Source: Clostridiales bacterium UBA7044 (GTDB lineage: Bacteria > Bacillota > Clostridia > Oscillospirales > Oscillospiraceae). From it: DNA of 45,985 nucleotides. The position numbers and the translations under genes were made by a program. The stretch covers positions 1 through 45,985 of the forward strand of contig DLAP01000070.1 in NCBI GenBank assembly GCA_002493965.1. The letters are read 5' to 3'. Positions 24,606-32,899 of this stretch are shown here, piece by piece (the stretch's first letter is position 1; each line of letters starts with the position of its first letter). Under the pieces are notes generated by a model that was not told where the DNA came from, did no database searches, and worked only from the letters and a program-made list of their open reading frames with translations.

Positions 24606-25040
24606 TTATTTATAGTAATTTTCCTTTAGGAACCGTATGGCCTCCGCATATCCTGCCAGGCCGTGGCCCTTGATGGTTTTTACGCAGGCGAGGCCCGCAT
24701 AGGAAATCTGTCGGAAGGGTTCCCGGGCGTCCACATCGGAGATGTGGACCTCCACAGCGGGAATGCTCACTGCTTTCAAGGCATCCAGGATTGCCACGGA
24801 GGTGTGGGTGTAACCGGCGGGGTTGATGACAATGCCGTCCATTTTTCCGTAGGCCCACTGGATTTTGTCTACCAGACAGCCTTCGTGGTTGGATTGGTAT
24901 TGCTCCAGTTCCACATTTTCTTCCTTTGCGGTTTCTTCCAAAAGGGCGAGAAGATCGGAAAAGGTGTTCTTTCCGTAGATTCCCGGCTCCCGGATGCCCA
25001 GCATATTCAGGTTGGGGCCGTTGAGAACCAAAATTTTCAT
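24606..25040 (-). CDS. aroQ: Type II 3-dehydroquinate dehydratase
   Basis: This 144-aa enzyme dehydrates 3-dehydroquinate to 3-dehydroshikimate, step three of the shikimate pathway. The family start is I-L-V-L-N-G-P-N-L-N-M-L-G-I-R-E-P-G-I-Y-G, with the catalytic Tyr near residue 22. N-P-A-G-Y-T-H-T-S-V-A-I-L-D-A-L and V-E-V-H-I-S-D-V-D-A-R-E-P-F-R-Q follow, with His98 as the expected general acid. Length matches the dodecameric type II family. It overlaps aroE-aroK by 4 nt and is the last gene of the aromatic operon. Confidence 0.95.
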   Translation of the reverse strand: MKILVLNGPNLNMLGIREPGIYGKNTFSDLLALLEETAKEENVELEQYQSNHEGCLVDKIQWAYGKMDGIVINPAGYTHTSVAILDALKAVSIPAVEVHISDVDAREPFRQISYAGLACVKTIKGHGLAGYAEAIRFLKENYYK

Positions 25041-26263
25041 GGTGCTTCCTCCAAACAGGCAAGAATAGCCTTTACGGTGTCTTCCGGAGTACCGTTATTG
25101 TCTGCCGTAAAGTCGGCAAAGGCTTCGTATAGGGGACGGCGGGTCTGATACATAGCATCCAGGGAGTTTTTTTGAGACAGGGGACGGCCATCCTTGGGAA
25201 GCAGAGAGATGTCCCGCCGGAGATAAACGATGGTGCCATTCTGATGCAGCAGGGGATAGTTCTCTTGCCTGGTCACACAGCCGCCGCCAGTGGCAAGAAC
25301 ATAACCAGATTGTTTTCCAGTTTCTTCCAGAGCCTTGGTTTCCCAGCTCCGGAAGACCGTTTCTCCGTCCTGGGCGAAGATCTCCGGAATGGATTTTCCC
25401 GCCAGGGAAACGATCCTCTCGTCCGCGTCCACCAGAACCCGGTTCAGCTTCTTTGCCAGCACTGCTCCAATGGTGCTTTTGCCGCAGCCGGGCATCCCGA
25501 TAAGGACAATATTTTGCATCTGAGCACAAAGCTTTCGATAGATGGTTTCGATGATGGCATCATCCAGGGTTTCCCCGGTGAAGCATTCGGCGGATTCCTT
25601 GGCCTGGGCTACCAGCATCCACAACCCGTTTTCGTTGGGGATCCCCAAGCGTTCAGCGTCCAGCAACAGCTGGGTCCGGGCGGGATTGTAAATTACATCC
25701 AGCACCCCTTCCAGATGGGGGAAAATGCTTAGATCCAGCGGAGATGCGCCGGTGTTCGGGTACATCCCCACCGGGGTGGTGTTCACAATGATGGAAGCGT
25801 CCTTGTGAAGCCAGAGATTCTGGTAGTTATTTTCCCCGGAACGGGAAATCACCACCGGCACTGCGCCCAGCTCTTCCAGAGCCTTCACCGCCGTGTTAGA
25901 GGCTCCGCCGCTGCCCAGCACCAGGGCCTTCTTTCCGGCTACGGCAATGCTGCTGTGCCTGACCAGAGACTGAAAGGCAAAGAAGTCGGAATTGTGGCCG
26001 TAGAGGCTGCCGTCCTCCCGGCGGACGATGGTGTTGACGCAGCCCATTTTTTGGGCGGTGGGAGAAAGCTCGTCCAGAACGGGCAGAACCGTCTTCTTAT
26101 AGGGGATAGTCACATTCAGACCCGTGTAGTCCCCGTTTTTCAGAAAATTCTCCAGTTCCTCCGGCTCTTTTTCAAAAAGCTCGTAGGAATAGTCCCCTAA
26201 ATCGCTGTGGATCTGGGGAGAGTAGCTGTGCCCCAGGGTTCTTCCAAGTAAACCGCATCGCAT
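25037..26263 (-). CDS. Bifunctional shikimate dehydrogenase / shikimate kinase (AroE-AroK fusion)
   Basis: This 408-aa fusion catalyses two successive steps. Residues 1 to about 245 form shikimate dehydrogenase, with L-G-H-S-Y-S-P-Q-I-H, the catalytic-lysine segment N-V-T-I-P-Y-K-K, N-T-I-V and the NADP motif V-L-G-S-G-G-A-S. Residues 249-408 form shikimate kinase, with P-loop G-M-P-G-C-G-K-S-T (256-264), D-A-D-E-R-I and A-T-G-G-G-C-V. A methionine at the junction (249) shows where a separate aroK would start. Both halves keep key residues. It abuts pheA and overlaps aroQ by 4 nt. The fusion lets dehydroshikimate pass to shikimate 3-phosphate within one polypeptide. Confidence 0.94.
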   Translation of the reverse strand: MRCGLLGRTLGHSYSPQIHSDLGDYSYELFEKEPEELENFLKNGDYTGLNVTIPYKKTVLPVLDELSPTAQKMGCVNTIVRREDGSLYGHNSDFFAFQSLVRHSSIAVAGKKALVLGSGGASNTAVKALEELGAVPVVISRSGENNYQNLWLHKDASIIVNTTPVGMYPNTGASPLDLSIFPHLEGVLDVIYNPARTQLLLDAERLGIPNENGLWMLVAQAKESAECFTGETLDDAIIETIYRKLCAQMQNIVLIGMPGCGKSTIGAVLAKKLNRVLVDADERIVSLAGKSIPEIFAQDGETVFRSWETKALEETGKQSGYVLATGGGCVTRQENYPLLHQNGTIVYLRRDISLLPKDGRPLSQKNSLDAMYQTRRPLYEAFADFTADNNGTPEDTVKAILACLEEAP

Positions 26264-27405
26264 CAGACCACCTCGGTAAAGCTGCCGAAGTACTTAAACT
26301 CCTCGCACAGTTCATCCAGTTCGCACATCAGCTGCACAAATTCCTCGGAATAGATGGAGGTTTCCAGGTCGAAGTAGAACATGAACTCAAAATCCCGGTC
26401 GGGAATGGGGCGGGATTCCAGCTTGGTCACGTTGATGCCCAGGGTGTAGAGCCGGGCCAGCACCCGGTACAGGGAGCCGGGACGGTGGGGGAGGACCATC
26501 ATGATGCTGGTCTTGTCGGAGCCGGGGTAGATTTCCAGGTTTTTGGTGATGCACAGGAACCGGGTCCGGTTGTTGTCCTTGTCCTGGACGGAGGAAGCAA
26601 GAGTGCTCAGGCCGTACAGTTCGGCGCAGGCCCGGCTGCTGAGGGCGGCCACGTCGTTGCGGTCAGAATTGGCTACCATTTCCGCAGCTTCCGCGGTGTT
26701 GCCCACGGGAATGATGTTGACGCCGGTTAGGGACTGCAAAAAATCGCCGCACTGGTTCAGGGCCTGTTCGTGGGAATAGATTTCCTTGATGTCGGAAAGC
26801 TTGGTGCCGGGCTTGGCCAGCAGGTTGTGGTCGATTTTCAGCCGGAAGGTGCGGACAATGTAGAAGTTGTGCTTCTGCATCAGGTCGTAGACCTTTTTTA
26901 CGGAACCGGCTGTGGAGTTCTCAATGGGGAGAATGCCGTACTGGCACATGCCCTGCTCAATGGCGGAGAACACGGCCTCGAAGTTCTTAAAGTAGAGGAT
27001 AAAGGGATTCTGGAAGATCTTCTCACAGGCAATTTGAGAGTAAGCCCCCTCCACACCCTGGCAGGCCACCATAGGGGCCTGGGGGAACAGCTTGGGGGTA
27101 TTCTCAATGGCCTGGGTGATTTTTGCATACAGGGGGCTGACGGTGGCACTGCGCTTACTCTGGTAGCTGCGGCTCAGCTCAAAGAGCATGGAGTACAGCA
27201 CCCGGGTGTAGTTGGCCATTTCCGGGCCTGCTTTTTCCGCCACATCCTTCAGCTTGTCCCGCTCCCGGGCGGGCTGGAGAATGGGGAGATTATGTTCCTT
27301 CTTATAGTCGGAAACTAGGGCGGCGACCTCCATCCGCTGGCCGAAGATACGAACCAGTTCGTCGTCCAGCTTGTCAATTTCCTGCCGAAGCTCGGTTAAA
27401 TCCAT
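26263..27405 (-). CDS. pheA: Bifunctional chorismate mutase / prephenate dehydratase (P-protein)
   Basis: This 380-aa enzyme turns chorismate into prephenate and then phenylpyruvate, the phenylalanine branch. An N-terminal AroQ-type chorismate mutase spans about 1-88 (L-R-Q-E-I-D-K-L-D-D-E-L-V then Q-P-A-R-E-R). The prephenate dehydratase domain spans about 107-285, including G-V-E-G-A-Y-S-Q, N-S-T-A-G-S-V and T-R-F-L. A C-terminal ACT regulatory domain (about 298-375, with L-E-S-R-P-I) indicates feedback control by phenylalanine. Its start overlaps the end of aroC by 10 nt. Confidence 0.94.
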   Translation of the reverse strand: MDLTELRQEIDKLDDELVRIFGQRMEVAALVSDYKKEHNLPILQPARERDKLKDVAEKAGPEMANYTRVLYSMLFELSRSYQSKRSATVSPLYAKITQAIENTPKLFPQAPMVACQGVEGAYSQIACEKIFQNPFILYFKNFEAVFSAIEQGMCQYGILPIENSTAGSVKKVYDLMQKHNFYIVRTFRLKIDHNLLAKPGTKLSDIKEIYSHEQALNQCGDFLQSLTGVNIIPVGNTAEAAEMVANSDRNDVAALSSRACAELYGLSTLASSVQDKDNNRTRFLCITKNLEIYPGSDKTSIMMVLPHRPGSLYRVLARLYTLGINVTKLESRPIPDRDFEFMFYFDLETSIYSEEFVQLMCELDELCEEFKYFGSFTEVV

Positions 27406-28502
27406 GTTTCTTTCCTCCTATGTGTTTGGGTATTCCCCAAAATCAAATCATATATGGCAATGGCCGCAGCCGCTTCCACAACGGGTACCGCCCGGGGGAC
27501 GATGCAGGGGTCATGACGGCCCTTGACTTCCAGAGTTTCGATTTTCCCGGTTCGCAGGTCTACAGACTGCTGAGGCCGGGAGATGGAGGGGGTGGGCTTG
27601 AAGGCCACAGTGAAGACCACAGGCATCCCATTGGTGATTCCCCCCAAAATGCCCCCCGCATGGTTGGTCACTGTGACGATTTTTCCATCCTCCACAGAAA
27701 AGGCGTCGTTACACTGACTGCCCCGCAGGTTAGCTGCCTGAGCACCCACGCCGAAGCTGACGGACTTCACGGCGGGAATGCCGTAGACGATGGAAGCAAT
27801 CCGGCTTTCCATCCCGCCGAACATAGGCTCTCCCAGTCCGGCAGGCAGACCGGTGACAAAGCACTGGACTATGCCGCCTACGCTGTCGCCCTGGGCCCGG
27901 GCCTTGGCGATTGCCTCCCGCATCCGGGTTCCGGCATCCTTTGAACAGACGGGGAAGTCTTTTCCAATTCTGTCAAGCTGGGGATTTACAGGATCCAGGG
28001 CAGCCTCCTCGTCGGAGATTCCAGCGATGGACGCAATCCGTGCGCCCACCCGGATGCCCATGTTTTCCAGCCATTGGAGACACAGACCTCCTGCAATGCA
28101 CAGCGGCGCTGTCAGCCGTCCGGAGAAGTGCCCCCCACCGGCGGCGTCCTGGAAGCCCCCGTATTTTACCTGGGCAGTGTAGTCCGCGTGGCCGGGACGG
28201 GGACAGGTCTTGAGATTATTGTAGTCCCCGGACCGGGTGTTGGTATTGCGGATCAGAGCGGCAATGGGCGCCCCGCAGGTAAAGCCGTCCAGGATGCCCG
28301 ACAGAAACTCCGGCCGGTCTTCCTCCCGCCGGGGGGTGGAATAGTCGTTTTGCCCCGGGGCACGGCGGTTTAAGAAAGCTTGCAGAACGTCCAAATCCAC
28401 CCTCAGTCCCGCCGGAATCCCATCCAGGGTCATGCCAATGCCGGTCCCATGGGACTGACCGAAAATGGAAAGCTTCAAATTTTCACCGTAGGTACTGCTC
28501 AT
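27396..28502 (-). CDS. aroC: Chorismate synthase
   Basis: This 368-aa FMN-dependent enzyme converts EPSP to chorismate, the last common step. Signature blocks are the N-terminal G-E-N-L-K-L-S-I-F-G-Q-S-H-G, C-P-R-P-G-H-A-D-Y and A-G-G-G-H-F-S-G-R-L-T-A. The C-terminal blocks are G-G-I-T-N-G-M-P-V and R-H-D-P-C-I-V-P-R-A-V-P-V. The length is normal. The gene overlaps aroA by 20 nt upstream and pheA by 10 nt downstream, so translation is coupled. Confidence 0.95.
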   Translation of the reverse strand: MSSTYGENLKLSIFGQSHGTGIGMTLDGIPAGLRVDLDVLQAFLNRRAPGQNDYSTPRREEDRPEFLSGILDGFTCGAPIAALIRNTNTRSGDYNNLKTCPRPGHADYTAQVKYGGFQDAAGGGHFSGRLTAPLCIAGGLCLQWLENMGIRVGARIASIAGISDEEAALDPVNPQLDRIGKDFPVCSKDAGTRMREAIAKARAQGDSVGGIVQCFVTGLPAGLGEPMFGGMESRIASIVYGIPAVKSVSFGVGAQAANLRGSQCNDAFSVEDGKIVTVTNHAGGILGGITNGMPVVFTVAFKPTPSISRPQQSVDLRTGKIETLEVKGRHDPCIVPRAVPVVEAAAAIAIYDLILGNTQTHRRKETWI

Positions 28503-29679
28503 AATGTCCTCCTAACCGGGTGTATTCGTCCCAGAACTGGGGATAGGATTTTGCACTGCATTCCGCCCCCAGAATCGTCACCGGGGAAACGCAGGCCGTA
28601 GCCGCGATGGCGGCGGCCATAGCAATCCGGTGGTCGTTCCGGCTGTCCACCGTACCCCCGGTGAGACCGGTGCCGTAGATGGTTAACGTATTCTCATCTG
28701 CTTCCGCCCGTCCGCCAAGGGCGGAGAGCAGGGCGATTATGGAAGCCACCCGATCAGATTCCTTCAGCCGAAGCCGCCGGATGTCGGTAAAGACCGCGCC
28801 CTGTTTGCAGGCGGCTACCACGGCCAGAATGGGAATGAGGTCCGGAATCTGGGCGGCGGAAATGGTGACATTGTGGTTCAGAGCGGAAAGCAGATGGAGA
28901 ACCGCCCGATCCCCCTGGGGAGAATCCGGGTCCAGATTTTCCACGGTCAGATCGCTTCCCAGAGCCCTTGCCCCCAGGAAGAAAGCTCCGCCGCTCCAAT
29001 CTCCCTCCACCGTGACGGTGCCGGGGGAGCGGAAGCCCTGTCCACCTTGAATGGTGAAGTCCTTCGTCTCACAGCCAAACAGGGCCATGGCCCGCTGGGT
29101 CATGGTAATATAAGGTTTTGATTCCACTTTCCCCGTCAGGGTAATGTAACTTTCTCCGGGGATCAGAGCGGCGGCCAGCAGCAGCCCGGTGATGAACTGG
29201 CTGGAAACGCTGCCATCTATAGTGTACTGTCCGGCCCGCAATCTGCCGGTACACCGAATGGTATTGGCAGTGGGACGGCTCAGCGCACAGCCCATTCGCA
29301 CCATCTCCTCCCACAGGGGGGACAGAGGCCGCTCCGGAAGCCGTCCTTCCAAGAGAAAGGTGGCATTCACCCCCAAGGCCCCCGCCACAGGCAGCAGGAA
29401 CCGGAGGGTGGAGCCGCTGTCCTGACAGGGAAGCACCGTTTCCACGGGCAGCGTTTTGACAGGGGAGATCACATACCCTTCCTGGGTATGATCGATCTGC
29501 GCCCCCAACGCCCGGAGACACTGGGCAGTGGCCTCAATATCCCGGTTGGTCTCCGGACAGAGAAGGGTCGTAGGTTTCTCTGCAAAGGCGGCGCAGATAA
29601 AAAGCCGGTGAGCCTGGGATTTGGAGGGAATGGCGGTTACGGTCCCGGAAAGCTTCCCGGGGAAAATGGTAATATCCAT
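28483..29679 (-). CDS. aroA: 3-phosphoshikimate 1-carboxyvinyltransferase (EPSP synthase)
   Basis: This 398-aa enzyme adds enolpyruvate from PEP to shikimate 3-phosphate. The active-site blocks P-S-K-S-Q-A-H-R, Q-D-S-G-S-T-L-R-F, G-S-V-S-S-Q-F and R-L-K-E-S-D-R are present, as is D-H-R-I-A-M-A-A. The L-G-N-A-G-T-A-x-R loop of classical class I enzymes reads C-Q-D-S-G-S-T-L-R here. The protein is also shorter than the usual roughly 430 aa, placing it in a divergent Clostridial branch. It begins 1 nt from the aroB stop. Confidence 0.94.
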   Translation of the reverse strand: MDITIFPGKLSGTVTAIPSKSQAHRLFICAAFAEKPTTLLCPETNRDIEATAQCLRALGAQIDHTQEGYVISPVKTLPVETVLPCQDSGSTLRFLLPVAGALGVNATFLLEGRLPERPLSPLWEEMVRMGCALSRPTANTIRCTGRLRAGQYTIDGSVSSQFITGLLLAAALIPGESYITLTGKVESKPYITMTQRAMALFGCETKDFTIQGGQGFRSPGTVTVEGDWSGGAFFLGARALGSDLTVENLDPDSPQGDRAVLHLLSALNHNVTISAAQIPDLIPILAVVAACKQGAVFTDIRRLRLKESDRVASIIALLSALGGRAEADENTLTIYGTGLTGGTVDSRNDHRIAMAAAIAATACVSPVTILGAECSAKSYPQFWDEYTRLGGHYEQYLR

Positions 29680-29680
29680 A

Positions 29681-30733
29681 TTACAGTCCTGCCTGAATCC
29701 AGTTTTTCAGTTCTTCCACCGGCACAGGGAGAATATCACACTGCCCGATGGTTCGGGGAACGATCAGCTTTACCGTGCTCCCAGCCCGCTTCTTATCGGA
29801 AAGGGTGTAGGCATAGAGGGCGTCGGCTTCATATTCCGTATGGGTTGGCAGCCCAAAGGCGTCCAGCACCGCCAGAATCCGGCGGCAATCCGGGCCGGAA
29901 AGCATCCCAAATTTTGCGGTGGCTCTCGCAATCATGGCTATACCGATGGCAACGGCCTTTCCGTGGGAGAGGGAGAAGCAGCTCATAGCCTCCACCCCGT
30001 GGCCGATGGTGTGCCCCAGGTTCAGCTTCATTCGAAGCCCTGTGTCAAATTCATCCTGCGCTACCACGTCCCGTTTCAGCTCTACGCACCGGGTGATGAC
30101 GGCTTCCCGGTCAAAGGAAAGCCCCTTTTCTTCCAAGTGGGAAAACAGCTTGGGATCATATAGTACGCCGTACTTGATAACCTCTGCACAGCCATCCCGG
30201 AAAATGTCCCCAGGCAGGGACAGCAGCGTGTCCGTATCGCACAGAACCAGGCTGGGCTGGCAGAAAGCCCCTGCCAGATTCTTCCCGGCGGGCAGGTCAA
30301 TTGCGGTTTTTCCGCCTACGGAGGAATCCACGGCGGCAAGAAGCGTGGTGGGGACCTGAACGAATCGGATGCCCCGCAGGAAGCTGGCTGCGGCAAAGCC
30401 TGCCAGATCGCCCACAACGCCGCCCCCCAGGGCCACAATTAGATCCGAGCGGGTCAGCTTTTTTTCGGCCAGGAAGTTCAGAAGGGCAAGAAAGGTCTCT
30501 CCGATTTTGCTGGCCTCTCCCGCAGGAAAGACAAAGACCTCTACCTCGAATCCGGCCTTTTCCAAATCGCTTCTGAGGGCTTCCCCATAGAGGGGATAAA
30601 CGGTGCTGTCGCTGACGATGCACACCTTCTCGGCCCTGCCCAGGGCCTGAATGCTCTGCCCAACGTTTTTTAAAACCCCGGAGCCGATGACAATGTCATA
30701 GGTTTTTGACGCGCTGACGGTTACGGTCTTCAT
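29681..30733 (-). CDS. aroB: 3-dehydroquinate synthase
   Basis: This 350-aa NAD- and zinc-dependent enzyme cyclises DAHP to 3-dehydroquinate, step two of the pathway. NAD-binding and catalytic blocks are G-G-G-V-V-G-D-L-A-G-F-A-A-A, P-T-T-L-L-A-A-V-D-S-S-V-G-G-K-T and E-V-I-K-Y-G-V. The zinc-ligand region is L-N-L-G-H-T-I-G-H-G-V-E. Length is typical. Its start overlaps the tyrA stop by 4 nt. Confidence 0.95.
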   Translation of the reverse strand: MKTVTVSASKTYDIVIGSGVLKNVGQSIQALGRAEKVCIVSDSTVYPLYGEALRSDLEKAGFEVEVFVFPAGEASKIGETFLALLNFLAEKKLTRSDLIVALGGGVVGDLAGFAAASFLRGIRFVQVPTTLLAAVDSSVGGKTAIDLPAGKNLAGAFCQPSLVLCDTDTLLSLPGDIFRDGCAEVIKYGVLYDPKLFSHLEEKGLSFDREAVITRCVELKRDVVAQDEFDTGLRMKLNLGHTIGHGVEAMSCFSLSHGKAVAIGIAMIARATAKFGMLSGPDCRRILAVLDAFGLPTHTEYEADALYAYTLSDKKRAGSTVKLIVPRTIGQCDILPVPVEELKNWIQAGL

Positions 30734-31560
30734 CCGTCTACCTCCTCCTTGCGCTTCCTGCCCGCATCCAGCAGGGCAGTTAAGCCGTCCATATCTTCCT
30801 TCTCGATGGCCTCCCGGTAGGCAGAGAGGCTGCTTATGTATTGATCCAGCTCAAAAAGCACGTTCTCCCGGTTTTCCATAAACAGTTCTGCCCACATCTG
30901 AGGGTTCAGCCAGGCGACCCTTGTCAGGTCTTTGTAGCTTCCGGCGGAGAAGCCCTTGTGCTTCAGCGCCGTGGGGGATTTGATAAAGGCGTTGCTCAAA
31001 ATGTGAGGCATCTGGGAGGTGAAGGCAATCATCTTATCATGCTCCTGGGCCGTGGTCACGGAGAAGGAGCCAAAGCGGCAGGGAGCGAGCATCTGCTTAA
31101 CCCAATCCAGAAGCCGGATGTCGTCAAACACCGGGGGCACCAGCACCATAGGCGCTCCCACAAACAGCCCTGCCCGGCTGTACTTAAATCCGGAAAACTG
31201 AGAGCCTGCCATGGGGTGTCCTCCCACAAAGGTGAACCCGTACTGCTTTGCCACCGGGAAGCAGCGCCTGCAGACCTCCTCCTTGATACCGCAGCAGTCC
31301 ATGACCAGGGTGGTTTTCGCAACCAGCGGGGCGTTTGCTTCCAGCCATCCGGCGCTTCCTCCGGGATAGATGGCAAGGAGAATCAGGTCGCATTGGGGGA
31401 TGGTAGTTTCATCCAGCTTTCCGTGGACAGCCCCCGCCAGCATGGCGAAGGACAGCATGCCCTCATCCTTCTCGGCGGCATAGACGGTGTGTCCCTCCAG
31501 AGCATAGGCCCGTGCCAAAGACCCGCCGATGAGGCCCAGTCCTAAAATTCCAACCTTCAT
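30730..31560 (-). CDS. tyrA: Prephenate dehydrogenase
   Basis: This 276-aa enzyme oxidatively decarboxylates prephenate to 4-hydroxyphenylpyruvate, the tyrosine branch. The N-terminal dinucleotide motif is I-L-G-L-G-L-I-G-G-S-L-A-R-A. The catalytic region has G-G-H-P-M-A-G-S (His and Ser expected in the active site) and a C-terminal helical dimerisation domain follows. No ACT domain is present, so feedback must come from elsewhere, for example the attenuator upstream. It overlaps the DAHP synthase stop and the aroB start by 4 nt each. Confidence 0.94.
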   Translation of the reverse strand: MKVGILGLGLIGGSLARAYALEGHTVYAAEKDEGMLSFAMLAGAVHGKLDETTIPQCDLILLAIYPGGSAGWLEANAPLVAKTTLVMDCCGIKEEVCRRCFPVAKQYGFTFVGGHPMAGSQFSGFKYSRAGLFVGAPMVLVPPVFDDIRLLDWVKQMLAPCRFGSFSVTTAQEHDKMIAFTSQMPHILSNAFIKSPTALKHKGFSAGSYKDLTRVAWLNPQMWAELFMENRENVLFELDQYISSLSAYREAIEKEDMDGLTALLDAGRKRKEEVDG

Positions 31561-32558
31561 TGGATCGCCTCACGAATCTTTGCAATATGGTGGGCCACCT
31601 CGTCAAACTGAGCGGGGGTCAGCGACTGAGCACCGTCGCACATGGCGCAGGCGGGGTTGTTGTGGACCTCGATCATCAGACCGTCGGCGCCGCTGGCCAC
31701 GGCGGCATAGGCCATGGGGGCTACCAGATCCGCTTTGCCGGTGGCGTGGCTGGGATCCACCACCACAGGCAGATGGGTCAGACTGTGGAGTACCGGCACG
31801 GCGGACAGATCCAGAGTGTTCCGGGTGGCGGTTTCGAAGGTGCGGATGCCCCGCTCGCACAGGATAATCTTCTCGTTTCCCTCGCTCATGATGTACTCCG
31901 CGCTCATGAGCAGTTCCTGGATGGTGTTGGCAAGGCCCCGCTTTAAGAGAATGGGCTTATTGGTCTTACCCAGTTCCTTCAGCAGGTCAAAGTTCTGCAT
32001 ATTCCGGGCGCCCACCTGAATGATGTCCACGTCGTCAAATAAATCCAGGGCAGAGATGTTCATAATCTCGGTGACGATGGGAAGGCCCGTAGCCTTTTTC
32101 GCTTCCAGAAGCAACCGGATGCCCTCGCCCTTCATGCCCTGGAAGGCATAGGGGGAGGTGCGGGGCTTGAAAGCGCCGCCCCGGAGAATGGTAGCGCCGG
32201 AGGCCTTCACCGCCTGGGCGACTTCAATGATCTGCTCCTCGGATTCCACGGAGCAAGGCCCCGCGATGGTGGCAAAATAACCGCCGCCGATCCGGGCGGA
32301 ACCCACCTCCACAATGGTGTCCTTGGGGTGGAACTTCCGGTTGGCCTGCTTGTAAGGCTCGGACACCCGCTTCACGGTTTCCACCATGTCCAGGCTCTTT
32401 AACAGCTCCATATCCACCCGGCTGGTGTCGCCGATGAGGCCCAGAACAGTGACCTCGGACCCTTCGGAAATGTGGACATCCAGGTTCATATTTTTCAGCC
32501 AGCCAACCAGATGCTGAAGCTGGGCGGGGGTAGTGCCGTGTTTCAAAATCGCGATCAT
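31557..32558 (-). CDS. aroF: 3-deoxy-7-phosphoheptulonate (DAHP) synthase with N-terminal regulatory domain
   Basis: This 333-aa enzyme condenses PEP with erythrose 4-phosphate, the first step of the pathway. An N-terminal ferredoxin-like domain (about 1-70, starting M-I-A-I-L-K-H-G-T) is the allosteric module of type I-beta enzymes. The barrel follows, with A-G-P-C-S-V-E-S, R-G-G-A-F-K-P-R-T-S-P-Y-A-F-Q-G, C-E-R-G-I-R-T-F-E and V-D-P-S-H-A-T-G. The frame is open to 32651, but that extension runs through the attenuator hairpin. AGGAG 8 nt before ATG 32558 fixes the start. First structural gene of the aromatic operon. Confidence 0.94.
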   Translation of the reverse strand: MIAILKHGTTPAQLQHLVGWLKNMNLDVHISEGSEVTVLGLIGDTSRVDMELLKSLDMVETVKRVSEPYKQANRKFHPKDTIVEVGSARIGGGYFATIAGPCSVESEEQIIEVAQAVKASGATILRGGAFKPRTSPYAFQGMKGEGIRLLLEAKKATGLPIVTEIMNISALDLFDDVDIIQVGARNMQNFDLLKELGKTNKPILLKRGLANTIQELLMSAEYIMSEGNEKIILCERGIRTFETATRNTLDLSAVPVLHSLTHLPVVVDPSHATGKADLVAPMAYAAVASGADGLMIEVHNNPACAMCDGAQSLTPAQFDEVAHHIAKIREAIQ

Positions 32559-32583
32559 AAAAACAACTCCTGAATACAAAAAT

Positions 32584-32609
32584 ACGCCGCACGGCAATTC
32601 GTGCGGCGT
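32584..32609 (-). terminator. Attenuator terminator of the aromatic operon
   Basis: A 10-bp G+C-rich stem with 6-nt loop (minus strand ACGCCGCACG paired to CGTGCGGCGT) is followed by ATTTTTGT. It lies between the leader peptide and aroF, only 26 nt before ATG 32558. The 5' arm plus loop (32594-32608) can pair instead with 32642-32656 (minus strand GCAATTTGTGCTGCT), 13 of 15 positions including one G-U, giving the antiterminator. Confidence 0.85.
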
Positions 32610-32641
32610 TTCAAAATACGCGTTCATTCCGGAAAATTCCG

Positions 32642-32656
32642 AGCAGCACAAATTGC
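32642..32656 (-). promoter_or_regulatory. Antiterminator strand (region 2) of the attenuator
   Basis: This segment starts 2 nt after the leader stop codon. It pairs with 32594-32608 to block the terminator. It can also pair through GTGCTG with CAGCAC inside the early leader codons (about 32707-32712), the pause/protector structure expected for region 1:2. A ribosome stalled on the Tyr/Phe codons would mask region 1 and favour antitermination. Confidence 0.7.
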
Positions 32657-32658
32657 TA

Positions 32659-32724
32659 TTACCTTTTCTTCGTAAAAAAGTAATAGCTAAAATAAAAGTA
32701 AGCGGAAGTGCTGACGACGGTCAT
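32659..32724 (-). CDS. Tyr/Phe-rich leader peptide of the aromatic operon
   Basis: This 21-aa peptide has ATG at 32724 and a GGAGG ribosome-binding site 8 nt upstream, ending in TAA followed directly by TAG. Its centre reads A-Y-F-Y-F-S-Y-Y-F-F, so eight of ten residues are aromatic (four Tyr, four Phe; no Trp). It ends T-K-K-R. Followed by mutually exclusive antiterminator and terminator hairpins, it has every feature of a ribosome-mediated attenuation leader sensing charged tRNA(Tyr) and tRNA(Phe). This fits the operon, which makes exactly these two amino acids. Confidence 0.88.
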   Translation of the reverse strand: MTVVSTSAYFYFSYYFFTKKR

Positions 32725-32755
32725 GGCAGTATCCTCCAGTCCGGGAACTGTGGAC

Positions 32756-32784
32756 ATTGTACCACGGGTGACGGAAAAATGCAA
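32756..32784 (-). promoter_or_regulatory. Sigma-A-type promoter of the aromatic operon
   Basis: On the minus strand, TTGCAT (32779-32784), a 17-bp spacer and TACAAT (32756-32761) put the start near 32749, about 25 nt before the leader-peptide ATG. Confidence 0.85.
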
Positions 32785-32852
32785 GAGGGATTTCAAAAAA
32801 AGAAGAAATTTTGCGGGTTTGGAAATGTACCCGTTCCATTGGACAAAAAGTA

Positions 32853-32861
32853 TGCTATAAT
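32853..32861 (+). promoter_or_regulatory. Extended -10 promoter of the helicase gene
   Basis: TGCTATAAT provides an extended -10 (TATAAT at 32856-32861). The -35 region is poor, as is common with extended -10 promoters. It is back-to-back with the aromatic operon promoter. Confidence 0.65.
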
Positions 32862-32899
32862 ATCATCAAAAGAGAAAGCATGTCACAGGAGGCAGCGCC

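Noticed and set aside
32559..32651. N-terminal extension of DAHP synthase reading through the attenuator
   Set aside because: The frame happens to be open through the terminator hairpin, but AGGAG before ATG 32558 and the family N-terminus show the extension is not translated as part of the enzyme.
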